This document shows positions 18,450 through 27,817 of a stretch of DNA of 64,000 nucleotides, one piece after another. Every line of letters starts with the position of its first letter. Positions within the stretch are counted from its first letter, which is position 1. The position numbers and the translations under genes were made by a program. A model generated the notes under the pieces. It was given only the letters and a program-made list of their open reading frames with translations. It did not search any database and was not told the DNA's origin. Origin of the DNA: Nitrospirota bacterium (lineage in GTDB: Bacteria > Nitrospirota > Thermodesulfovibrionia > Thermodesulfovibrionales > Magnetobacteriaceae); NCBI GenBank assembly GCA_015233015.1, contig JADFYO010000004.1, positions 33,826-97,825 of the forward strand, given 5' to 3'.

Positions 18450-20036
18450 ATGAAAGGTAAGATACTGTTTGTATGGCCTCATATTGAGAATTTTGGATTC
18501 CATTCTTTGGCTATAGCAATGCTTTCGGCTATATGCAAAAAAAATGGCTATGAAACCAGATTACTCGATACTACAGAGGTAAAATTTGATTTTGATGTGG
18601 ACACAAACAATCCTCAGGAAACGGCGAGAATGTTTAAGCCTACCAATATTATCGAGCTATATGGAAGCAAAAAAGAAATCAAATTAGAGGAATATTTTAT
18701 GAATGTTTACAAACAGTTTTCTCCTGATATTATTGCTATTTCCATTTTAAGCGATGAACGATTTGTTGCCAGAGATTTTGTTAATATAGTACGGAGTATA
18801 AATAAAACTATACCCATCGTCGTTGGTGGTAAATATCCCACGATCAAACAAGAAAAAATGTTTGAAGAAATGGATGTAGACTACGTCTGCGTGGGAGAAG
18901 GAGTAGAAGCTTTCCCTGAACTAATAGCAGCGATATTTGATGGTCTTGACACTACAAAAGTTGAAAACTTTATTGTAAAACAAAAGAATGGCTCTTTTGT
19001 AAAAAATGTCGTCCGGCCTTTGAAAAAAAGTATCGATGATTTGCCTTATTTTGATTTTGACATTTTTGATCGCAAGCATTTTTACAGACCATACGATGGC
19101 AATATATATATATCGGGAAGCCATATGTTAAATTGGGGATGCCCATATCATTGCTCATATTGTATAAACAGTTTTTACCATGTAATGTATGATAAAAAGT
19201 ATTTTCTAAGGAGATATAGTGTAAACAGGATAATAGACGAGCTGGTTTATTTAAAAGATAGATTTAACTTGCAATTTTTTAAGTTCTACGATGAGGATTT
19301 CCTGATGAGACCTTTGGATAACCTGAAAGAGCTGAGTGAGGAGTACCGTAAAAGGATAAACCTGCCTTTTACTATTGAAACTAATCCAAAGTCAGTCACA
19401 AGAGAAAAAGCTGAATTATTACTTGCCATGAACTGTGTGAGCGCATCGTTGGCTATAGAAACCGGCAATAGTTTGTTAAGAAAAAATGTTCTTAAACGCG
19501 TTGATACGAGAGAGGATATTATCAGATCTTTTCACTTACTGAAAGATATTGGTATTAGAACTAGTTCGTTTAATATGCTGGGATTACCATTTGAGACAAG
19601 AGAGACTTATATGGACACAGTTGAATTAAACAGGGATGCTGACGTAAACTATCCGGTAGCTGGTTTTTTCTATCCTTATGAATCGACTTTATTAAGAGAA
19701 ATATCCATACGAGAAGGATTTTATAAACCACTCATGGATGAATCAAAAATATGCCGGAGCAATGTTCCAGCGCTTGAATTTAGCAATTTAACGGAAGAAG
19801 AACTTATTGAGATGAGAAATGTGTTTACTTTATACATTAAATTGCCAAAAACGTTCATCCCTTATATAAAAAGGTCTGAGAAGATGGATGATGTTGGTAA
19901 AAAGGTAAGAGTGTTTCTTTTTGATATCTTTGATCGTTTAGTATTTTGTAATAATGGATGGTATAAAGATGATGGAAATGAGGCTGTATATTTGGCTGAA
20001 CTTGAAAAAATCGCGAGTAGCGGGAGTACCAATTAA
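18450..20036 (+). CDS. B12-binding-domain radical SAM protein
   Basis: Start moved from 18369 to the ATG at 18450 (MKGKILFVWPH..). GCPYHCSYC cluster motif and N-terminal B12-binding-like domain. Confidence 0.85.
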   Translation: MKGKILFVWPHIENFGFHSLAIAMLSAICKKNGYETRLLDTTEVKFDFDVDTNNPQETARMFKPTNIIELYGSKKEIKLEEYFMNVYKQFSPDIIAISILSDERFVARDFVNIVRSINKTIPIVVGGKYPTIKQEKMFEEMDVDYVCVGEGVEAFPELIAAIFDGLDTTKVENFIVKQKNGSFVKNVVRPLKKSIDDLPYFDFDIFDRKHFYRPYDGNIYISGSHMLNWGCPYHCSYCINSFYHVMYDKKYFLRRYSVNRIIDELVYLKDRFNLQFFKFYDEDFLMRPLDNLKELSEEYRKRINLPFTIETNPKSVTREKAELLLAMNCVSASLAIETGNSLLRKNVLKRVDTREDIIRSFHLLKDIGIRTSSFNMLGLPFETRETYMDTVELNRDADVNYPVAGFFYPYESTLLREISIREGFYKPLMDESKICRSNVPALEFSNLTEEELIEMRNVFTLYIKLPKTFIPYIKRSEKMDDVGKKVRVFLFDIFDRLVFCNNGWYKDDGNEAVYLAELEKIASSGSTN

Positions 20037-20255
20037 GAAGGGTTTCGTTAAGATGGAAACACTACGTGTAAGTAAGCACTAAAGATGCCGGGCAGGGATA
20101 TGTTGGAGATAGTGACTATTTCGGCTGGGTGTTCCCGTCCGGTCGTTCGCGGACTACCTCATGGTCGCAACTCTTAGTTTTTTTGACATAGTTTATGGCG
20201 TTGTGTTACCATATTTGCTCAGCCATTACAAAAAAGACTACTATTAGGAGAATAA

Positions 20256-21647
20256 ATGAAAATTGTCCTTATAAACATCTCATTAAGGCCTGAGGCGAAG
20301 AGGAGAGAGCTTCCCGTAGGGCTTGCCTATATACTTACGGCCGTTAAGAAGGCAGGATTTGATTTCGACTTTATAGATATGGATATAAACGATATTACGA
20401 TGCCGCAGCTGGAAGAGATTTTATCTAAGACTACCTATGACGTGTGTGCATTCGGCTGCATTGTTACGGGGTTTAAGTTCGCAATACAGATAGCCAAAAT
20501 CGTAAAAAAGATTAACCCCCAAACAGTAATTATTGCTGGCAACTCCCTCAGCACCTCAATTCCTGAACTACTCCTAAATAACACAGAGGTTGACATAGGC
20601 GTTATGTCCGAAGGGGATATCACTATCGTGGAGCTTTTGCAAGTTCTTGAGAATAAAAAACCGTTGTCAGGTGTCAAGGGCATTGTGTATAGAGAAAATG
20701 GAAAGATAGTGTTCACCCCCGACCGCCCTGCGATTGCTAATTTGGATGAAATTGGCTTTCCCGACTGGGGTATATTTGATCTGGAGAAGTATAAAGAGTA
20801 CTCTTATATAAACATGGATGTTACCAGTACCGACAATGTACTATCATTTCCTCTGAATTCTGCAAGGGGCTGCCCACATAGGTGCAGCTTCTGTTATCAC
20901 GTCTTCAAGGAAAAAAAATACAGGAAATATTCAAAGCAGGCAATAATGGATGAAGTAAAACGTCTTCATTATGAATACGGTTGTGATTTTGTATCCTTTT
21001 GGGACGAGTTGACTTTTGCCAACATTCAAAGTGCCAAAGATATGTTAGATGGATTCAGCAAACTGGACTTCAGGATAGGATGGGATGCCATAACCAGAGG
21101 CGACGTGTTTAAAAAAGAACACGTAAGTTTGATAAAGGATTTAAAGGCCGTCGGCTGTGATAATATTAAATATTCACTCGAAAATGCCAGTGAAGAAATC
21201 CTCGCCGCTATGAATAAGAAAATCAATGTGGCACAGTTCATCGAACAGTCAAAGGCCATTTGGGAAGGCGGATGTGTCCCGTTTACGTCCGTCGTGTTCG
21301 GATATCCGCAAGAAACGCCCGAAAGCATTAAAAAAACCATAGATGTATGCGAGGAATGCAACATATTTCCAAGCGTAGGCTTCCTCCTTCCTCTGCCCGC
21401 CACTCCAATATACGAATGGGCAAGGGAAAACGGCTATATCACCGACGAAGTGGCATATCTGAAGAGAATTGGAGACAGGCAGGACTTCCATATCAATATG
21501 ACAAAGATGTCAGACGAACAGTATATCGGCACTGTGACAGATTGTCTTGTGGCGCTTGCAAAGAAAATGGGATTACAGTTCGACTCAGTTTTTAAAACCG
21601 TTAGATATACAAAACCAAAAATAATGAGTTCCTCCGGCACAGGGTGA
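20256..21647 (+). CDS. B12-binding-domain radical SAM protein
   Basis: LPVGLAYILTAVKKAGFDFDFIDMDIND; GCPHRCSFC. Confidence 0.9.
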   Translation: MKIVLINISLRPEAKRRELPVGLAYILTAVKKAGFDFDFIDMDINDITMPQLEEILSKTTYDVCAFGCIVTGFKFAIQIAKIVKKINPQTVIIAGNSLSTSIPELLLNNTEVDIGVMSEGDITIVELLQVLENKKPLSGVKGIVYRENGKIVFTPDRPAIANLDEIGFPDWGIFDLEKYKEYSYINMDVTSTDNVLSFPLNSARGCPHRCSFCYHVFKEKKYRKYSKQAIMDEVKRLHYEYGCDFVSFWDELTFANIQSAKDMLDGFSKLDFRIGWDAITRGDVFKKEHVSLIKDLKAVGCDNIKYSLENASEEILAAMNKKINVAQFIEQSKAIWEGGCVPFTSVVFGYPQETPESIKKTIDVCEECNIFPSVGFLLPLPATPIYEWARENGYITDEVAYLKRIGDRQDFHINMTKMSDEQYIGTVTDCLVALAKKMGLQFDSVFKTVRYTKPKIMSSSGTG

Positions 21648-21682
21648 TTTTTGAAGAATAAGCCGCCCGATGGCAGATTCTT

Positions 21683-23563
21683 ATGATGACAGAAGAAGAA
21701 ATATGCAAGCGCATCGCGTTTTTTCAGGATTTGTTTACAAGAAAGGGTAATGTTTTCAAATCTGCCAGTGAGGTGCTGTCATTATCTGCAAAGTTCACCA
21801 GGATAGAGCAGTTATACAATCGGCACGAAAACGCTAAATCATTGATACCTAAGAAAATAGCAGTCCTCGCCCCATTTACAACCCACTATCTGAAAATGAT
21901 GCTGAAAATATATCTGTACAGAGATGGCATCTTACCATCTTTTTATGACGATAAATATGACAGTATCACAGCGGATTTGATAGATACTAATAGTGAGTTG
22001 TTTTCCTTTAACCCGGATATTCTGTTATTATGGACTTATCATACCGATATAAAACAATATCCTGATTTGTTTTCTACCGAGGCTGAAATTAAGAGTTGGG
22101 TCGATAATATCGTAGGGTATTATAAAAGGTTATGGGCTTTGTCTGCGAACATAAAGGGTTGTTCTGTTTTTCAAACAAATTTTGTTTCCCCCATATATCG
22201 CCAGCTTGGAAATATGGAAGCTAATTACTTATTTTCTAAGACTAATTGCTTAAATAAACTGAATATGGAACTTATTCTGAATAAAGCGCCTCACGTCAAT
22301 TTTGTCGATGTCGATTACTTAGCCTCATATATTGGTAAAGAAAGATGGTTCGACGAATCCAGTTACCTGATAAGTAAACAGGGGTTGTCAGCTGTTGCAA
22401 CGAACCTTTCGGCCAGAGTTATATCAAATCTGTTAGCAGCCGGTATTGGTAAAATAAAGAAATGTCTGGTGTTGGATTTAGATAATACTATATGGGGAGG
22501 CGTGGTTGGCGATGTGGGTGCAGAGGGGATAAATGTCAACCCTAACGATCCCCTGGGTGAGGCGTATCTCGCATTTCAGAAATACGTAATGGAGCTGAAA
22601 AGCAGGGGTGTAATTCTTGCGGTGTGCAGTAAAAATGACGAGGCTATTGCAAAAGAGCCCTTTACGTACTACAGCGATATGTATATAAAACTTGATGATA
22701 TTTCATGTTTTGTAGCAAACTGGAACGATAAAGCCACAAACTTGGCAGATATAGCTAACACGTTGAATATAGGCATAGATTCATTGGTGTTTTTTGATGA
22801 CAATCCGGTAGAAAGAGAGATAGTAAGGCAATACCTTCCCGATGTGACTGTTATAGACGTACCTGATGACCCGGCAATGTATGTACGCGTCATGGAAGAG
22901 GCTATGTGTTTTAACTGGCTTGCACTCAGTAAAGAGGATGTCATTCGATCTGATTCATACGTACAGGACCAGAAACGCAAGGTGTCGGAATCCTTTTACA
23001 TTGATTATGATTCTTACCTTAAGTCATTAGACATGAGGGCAAAAACAGGATATGCCGGCATGTCAGAAATACCACGGGTGGTTCAGTTAATAAATAAGAG
23101 TAATCAGTTCAATTTGAGAACAAGGCGTTATAGTGAAGCGGAAGTTATTCATATGCTTGATAATCCTGGAGAGAAAAGGATTTTATTTATAGATTTTAAT
23201 GACCGGTTTGGCGCCTATGGTGTTATTTCTGCGCTTATAGTGATAAAAAATGACGATACCGCGTTTATAGATACATGGGTGATGAGTTGCAGGGTGTTTA
23301 AGCGCGGCATTGAATATTTGGCAGTCAATATGATTTATGATGTAGCTCATAGTTGGGATTGCCAATGGATAACAGGCGAATATTCACCTACTCAGAAGAA
23401 TAAAATAGTAAGCACATTGTATGATGATTTAGGATTTGAAAGATTATCGCCGGAAGAGTTCGGTTATTCAGAACATGCGGGCGTTTTATTCCGTTGCAAT
23501 ATATCCAATATAGTTCCAAAACATCATCATATACATGTCGAATCAATGAATTCATTTTCATAA
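21683..23563 (+). CDS. FkbH-like HAD-IIIC family protein (with C-terminal acyltransferase-like region)
   Basis: CLVLDLDNTIWGGVVGDVG, GVILAVCSKND, FFDDNPVERE; C-terminal VVQLINKSNQFNLRTRRYSEAEV and DRFGAYGVISALIV. Confidence 0.9.
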   Translation: MMTEEEICKRIAFFQDLFTRKGNVFKSASEVLSLSAKFTRIEQLYNRHENAKSLIPKKIAVLAPFTTHYLKMMLKIYLYRDGILPSFYDDKYDSITADLIDTNSELFSFNPDILLLWTYHTDIKQYPDLFSTEAEIKSWVDNIVGYYKRLWALSANIKGCSVFQTNFVSPIYRQLGNMEANYLFSKTNCLNKLNMELILNKAPHVNFVDVDYLASYIGKERWFDESSYLISKQGLSAVATNLSARVISNLLAAGIGKIKKCLVLDLDNTIWGGVVGDVGAEGINVNPNDPLGEAYLAFQKYVMELKSRGVILAVCSKNDEAIAKEPFTYYSDMYIKLDDISCFVANWNDKATNLADIANTLNIGIDSLVFFDDNPVEREIVRQYLPDVTVIDVPDDPAMYVRVMEEAMCFNWLALSKEDVIRSDSYVQDQKRKVSESFYIDYDSYLKSLDMRAKTGYAGMSEIPRVVQLINKSNQFNLRTRRYSEAEVIHMLDNPGEKRILFIDFNDRFGAYGVISALIVIKNDDTAFIDTWVMSCRVFKRGIEYLAVNMIYDVAHSWDCQWITGEYSPTQKNKIVSTLYDDLGFERLSPEEFGYSEHAGVLFRCNISNIVPKHHHIHVESMNSFS

Positions 23564-23573
23564 TGAGAGGATA

Positions 23574-23822
23574 ATGGAGACTAAAGAACGTTTGGAGCAA
23601 ATATTCAGAGATGTTTTCGATGATGACGGTCTCAATATTTCCGATGAGATGATAATCGCCGATATTGAGAGATGGGATTCATTTATGCATGTGCAGCTGG
23701 TTATTGCGATTGAAGAGGCATTTGGAGTAAAGTTCGAAATAGCAGAAGCTGTTAAATTTAAAGACATAGGGGATATCCGGCGTATGCTTGAGGAAAAAAT
23801 AGCCGCCAATACACATAACTGA
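23574..23822 (+). CDS. Acyl carrier protein
   Basis: 82 aa; IERWDSFMHVQLVIAIEEAFGVKFE phosphopantetheine site (WDS-F). Confidence 0.88.
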   Translation: METKERLEQIFRDVFDDDGLNISDEMIIADIERWDSFMHVQLVIAIEEAFGVKFEIAEAVKFKDIGDIRRMLEEKIAANTHN

Positions 23823-25129
23823 TGGATAGTTTTGATTATAACACATTTATCGGTAGAATCTGGTTTGAGCGCAGAGACATAGTTTCCGGCGGTTATGACA
23901 GGTCGCTTAATTATATAAAAGGGATTTTCCCTGAGATGGAAATCCATAGTTATCCAAGCGGGACAAATGTGTGGACTTGGGTTATTCCCGAAAAATGGTC
24001 TGTCAAATCGGCATATATAAAAGCCGGCAATAAGATACTGCTTGACCTCGATGACCATCCTTTGCATGTCATGTCATATTCTACTCCATTTTCCGGCAGC
24101 ATATCACAGGAAGAGCTAATGTCTCACTTACATACCCGCTGCGAATATCCCGATGCGATACCGTTTGAATTCTCATATTATCAGCCAAAATGGGGATTTT
24201 GCATTCAACACGACAAATTAAAGGATTTTACTTTTAAAAAATATGATGTGTTAATAGACTCAACGTTTGAGCGTGGGGAGTTAAAAGTAGGGTGTTATTA
24301 TATAAAAGGCAGGATTGACAAAGAAATTGTTATTATCGCGCACCTATGCCATCCATGTATGGTTGACGACGGCCTTTCCGGCGTGGCGGTTCTCCTTAAA
24401 ATAGCCGATTTTTGTAAGAACAATGATAATTATTATTCTTACAGATTCTTAATTCTTCCCGAAACAATCGGCTCTATAGCATATTTAAGCCATAATGAGC
24501 ACATTATAGAGAAACTGCAATATGGTATTTTCCTCGAGATGCTTGGCCATGACGACCTGTTCAGCCTTCAGAGGTCCATTCAGGGAAATACACTCATCGA
24601 TAGGGCGGCATTTCTGAGCCTGAAACAAAATACCACTGAATTTCGGGCCGGCGGTTTTTATGATGTAGTTGGAAATGACGAAAGAGTTTTTAACGGCATA
24701 GGGGTCAACGTTCCTACCATTTCCATAAGCCGTTCCAATTTCTGGAGTAACGGCCACTATCCAGAGTATCACACAAGCGCCGACACGCCGGATATAATCA
24801 CGGCAGGGAGATTAATAGAGGCACAAGCCATCGTAATCAATCTGCTGAAAATGCTGAACCTTAATTATTACCCTAAGGCCATAGTCAAAGGCCCTATTTT
24901 CCTGACGCGATACGGACTTTGGGTAGATTGGAGGATTGATGCTTCCTTAAACGCTAAGCAGGAGATGATATTCAATTATTTGCACTATGGAAAGAAAAGC
25001 ATTATAGATATAGCATATGAGTTGGATTTAAGCTTTGACCAGGTAAAAAACTGGCTTGATAAGTTCTATGAAAATAATCTGATAGAAAAACTCTCATCTG
25101 CGCACGCCATTAAACGTGAAGATGATTAG
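23822..25129 (+). CDS. DUF4910-type (M28-like) putative aminopeptidase with C-terminal winged-helix-like segment
   Basis: IVIIAHLCHPCMVDDGLSGVAVLL, LPETIGSIAYLSHNE; C-terminal SIIDIAYELDLSFDQVKNWLDKFYENNLIEK. Confidence 0.8.
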   Translation: MDSFDYNTFIGRIWFERRDIVSGGYDRSLNYIKGIFPEMEIHSYPSGTNVWTWVIPEKWSVKSAYIKAGNKILLDLDDHPLHVMSYSTPFSGSISQEELMSHLHTRCEYPDAIPFEFSYYQPKWGFCIQHDKLKDFTFKKYDVLIDSTFERGELKVGCYYIKGRIDKEIVIIAHLCHPCMVDDGLSGVAVLLKIADFCKNNDNYYSYRFLILPETIGSIAYLSHNEHIIEKLQYGIFLEMLGHDDLFSLQRSIQGNTLIDRAAFLSLKQNTTEFRAGGFYDVVGNDERVFNGIGVNVPTISISRSNFWSNGHYPEYHTSADTPDIITAGRLIEAQAIVINLLKMLNLNYYPKAIVKGPIFLTRYGLWVDWRIDASLNAKQEMIFNYLHYGKKSIIDIAYELDLSFDQVKNWLDKFYENNLIEKLSSAHAIKREDD

Positions 25130-25949
25130 CAAAGGGACATCACATGAGAAGCACCAACGAATCGAGAGTTTAACCGTCGAATGGAAAGTGGCAGGTGTCT
25201 CGGAAGGAGATATGCTCCTTTTGCAAAGCAATATCATAAGGACTCTTTTAAGAACCGGGAATATGTTGAACCCGGCAGATGTGCTCCAATCATTCCTAAA
25301 CGCATTGGGCAGTAAAGGGACATTGTTATTGCCTCTTTTTAACTTTGACTTTGCTAAAGGCATTCCCTTTGACATAAGAAACACTGTTTCACGCATGGGG
25401 AGTTTAACCGAGGCCGGGAGAAAATATCCTGGGGCAGTCAGAACCGGCCATCCTATGGCTTCTTTCGCAGCCATAGGATATGATGCCGGGCTTTTCGAGA
25501 ATCTTAACAACTACAGTGCTTATGGCAGCGAATCTCCGCTTGCTATACTAAAAGAAAATAATGGGAAGTTATCTGTCCTGGATCTGGAAGACCAGGATGG
25601 TATGACGTTTTATCACCATGTGGAGGAAGTGGCTGAAGTAGATTACAGGTATTATAAAAGTTTTACAGGGCAATATATTACATACGATGGCACAACGGAG
25701 GTGCGGGAATACGGTTTTTACGTCAGGAATCTTGATCTGCAAGTCGAAAACCAATTTAATCCCATGGGAGAGTTGTTGTGGGCAGAGGGGCTGTACAAAG
25801 GATTCAAACCTTTTCAGGGATGCGGCCTTAGGACAGTATATTCAAAGGATGTTTTTGATAAAACGATGGAAGTTATAAAAAATGGAGAGGCTACTAAATA
25901 TTTGATGTCTTATGGTAAACTTAACGGCAATGCTCAGGGGAAACAGTAA
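25116..25949 (+). CDS. AAC(3)-family N-acyltransferase-like protein
   Basis: GDMLLLQSNIIRTLL..., NALGSKGTLLLPLFNFDF, GHPMASFAAIG, DGMTFYHHVEEVAEVDYRYYK. Confidence 0.85.
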   Translation: MKMISKGTSHEKHQRIESLTVEWKVAGVSEGDMLLLQSNIIRTLLRTGNMLNPADVLQSFLNALGSKGTLLLPLFNFDFAKGIPFDIRNTVSRMGSLTEAGRKYPGAVRTGHPMASFAAIGYDAGLFENLNNYSAYGSESPLAILKENNGKLSVLDLEDQDGMTFYHHVEEVAEVDYRYYKSFTGQYITYDGTTEVREYGFYVRNLDLQVENQFNPMGELLWAEGLYKGFKPFQGCGLRTVYSKDVFDKTMEVIKNGEATKYLMSYGKLNGNAQGKQ

Positions 25950-25965
25950 ATGTTATTTTGAGACA

Positions 25966-26040
25966 CTTGAAAAGAAAATGATATATAGAGTTCGATTTGG
26001 TCTTGAAACGGTTAGATATACAAAACCAAATAATGAGTTC
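25966..26040 (+). pseudogene. Fossil 3' end of a radical SAM gene (decayed copy of the 21647 gene terminus)
   Basis: Shares GTTAGATATACAAAACCAAA (26011-26030) and TAATGAGTTC (26031-26040) with 21600-21619 and 21622-21631; weaker similarity extends upstream (CTTGAAAAGAAAATG). Confidence 0.75.
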
Positions 26041-26050
26041 AAGGTGATGT

Positions 26051-27817
26051 TTGGCAAATAAGGCGCTGATATTGCATACAATAGCGGATGTTCGGCACTG
26101 TGTTGACAACTCCCTCTACAAAGGCCGCCTCCTGTTTTGCACTCACTCCAGCGTCGAAGTTTATTTAAAGGATGCGCTTTCAGTGGAATGCAGATGTCTC
26201 AGCAGTTTTTTTTCCAACGAAGAAGTCCTTTGTCTTATGGACAGCGCCTCAGATGCCGTAGATAAAATTCTGGATTCCCTCGATGAACATGTCTCTCCTT
26301 CATTAAACGAACGGTATGGTCTTAAAATGAATTTTTTCCGGTGTCTTTACTCTTACAATGGCAAGCATCAATATCTGGGGTATTTAGTTCTGTCCGGGGC
26401 CATAAGAAAAATATCGGAGATTTTTGATTTGACGGAGATTTCCTTGTTTGATTATAAGTTTGACAAACTTATCGATACAGACAAATCTTTGAGAGACACC
26501 ATCTCTTTACTGTTTAAAAACGTAGATGTCATAACTTATCAAAAGAAGATAGAATCCAAAGGCGGTAAGGTTCTCTTTAATATTGTAAAAAGAATAAGAC
26601 AGAGACCCTTACATTCCGTTGAGAAGCTGGTTGGACAACTTATATTGGAACTGAAGCATAGAGTATTTTCAAAGGGGAAAAAGACCATATTAATTTATGG
26701 ACACTTATATGAGCTGGATTTTTTGATTAATAGACTTGATAAATACAATGTCATATCCTATAACTACAACAGCTGCATCCCTGCCGGATTTAAGTCTAAG
26801 GAATACGTTTCTGACGTGAGTGTCGATTATCGTAATTTTGAAGACGATATCAATGACAGCATTGCGGCTGTGTTCCTCAGTGATTTGAAATCAGATTTCG
26901 ATACAAATATCAATAAATATTTGAATGCTGTCCTGTTGCTTAGAGACATACAGGGGAAATACCCGATTTCTTTAGGAATCTGGGGTAACAGCCCTGTTTA
27001 TGGAATAAAGGCATGTATTGTCGGGTATTTATTATCTGAAGGCATAACAACGCTTGGGGCACAGCACGGCTGTCTTGTTGGAGATTCCTACAAGCCCTGG
27101 CACTTCGATATCGAACTCGACCGATGCACTACATTCATAAGTTACGGCTTTACGGAGGAAGACCTGAAAAGACTCTACCCCGATAAAGTGCAATGCCCGG
27201 AAATTGTCCCGCTCGGCAAAGTAAAACTCCCGAATTTTAAAAAGGCCAACAAAACAATAGACATCCTGTTTCCCCTGCAAAGCAGCACTTCTATGTTCGA
27301 AGGCGGCATGGACGCCACCCTGCCTCATAAGCTCACTGAAAGACAAATAGCAATACTTAATTATTTGAATGGGTTAAAAGGTCTTAAAATTTACGTAAAA
27401 CCATTCATGAACTCAAACTATGACAACTGTTCTGTGCTTCCGGTATTAAAAAAGATGAATAATTTAACGGTGGTTTACGATATGGTATTGTTAGAGTTTC
27501 TGGAGAGGTATCATTCGGCCGCCATAGTTATGGAGCTGCCCTCACAGCCGCTTTTTGAAGTCCTGCATATGGATTCTGAGATATTTCTCATGAACTGCGA
27601 GCTGCATCCATATGAAGACCAGGCGCTGTCCGAGCTGTTAAAGCGTGTCCACTACGCATACGACACAGGGGAATTAATTGCCATGTTAGAATTATATATA
27701 AGCGGCAGGCTCCAAAAGAAGCGTGATCAGACTTTTTTCCATCACTATGTTTACAAAGAACACACAAAGAGAAATATATATAAATTAATTGACCGTCTTA
27801 GTGAAGGCCAGAGATAA
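26051..27817 (+). CDS. Putative surface-carbohydrate transferase (GT-B/LIC12162-like); TTG start
   Basis: LGIWGNSP...GAQHGCLVGDSYKPWHF, FISYGFTEEDLKRLYPDK. Sits between acyl-modification genes and a flippase. Confidence 0.5.
   Translation: MANKALILHTIADVRHCVDNSLYKGRLLFCTHSSVEVYLKDALSVECRCLSSFFSNEEVLCLMDSASDAVDKILDSLDEHVSPSLNERYGLKMNFFRCLYSYNGKHQYLGYLVLSGAIRKISEIFDLTEISLFDYKFDKLIDTDKSLRDTISLLFKNVDVITYQKKIESKGGKVLFNIVKRIRQRPLHSVEKLVGQLILELKHRVFSKGKKTILIYGHLYELDFLINRLDKYNVISYNYNSCIPAGFKSKEYVSDVSVDYRNFEDDINDSIAAVFLSDLKSDFDTNINKYLNAVLLLRDIQGKYPISLGIWGNSPVYGIKACIVGYLLSEGITTLGAQHGCLVGDSYKPWHFDIELDRCTTFISYGFTEEDLKRLYPDKVQCPEIVPLGKVKLPNFKKANKTIDILFPLQSSTSMFEGGMDATLPHKLTERQIAILNYLNGLKGLKIYVKPFMNSNYDNCSVLPVLKKMNNLTVVYDMVLLEFLERYHSAAIVMELPSQPLFEVLHMDSEIFLMNCELHPYEDQALSELLKRVHYAYDTGELIAMLELYISGRLQKKRDQTFFHHYVYKEHTKRNIYKLIDRLSEGQR

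Noticed and set aside
20037-20255. Possible degraded ORF in the gap between the two radical SAM genes (frame reading VSTKDAGQGYVGDSDYFGWVFPSGRSRTTSWSQLL)
   Set aside because: Short, no recognisable family, no supporting start or RBS; not enough to call a pseudogene.
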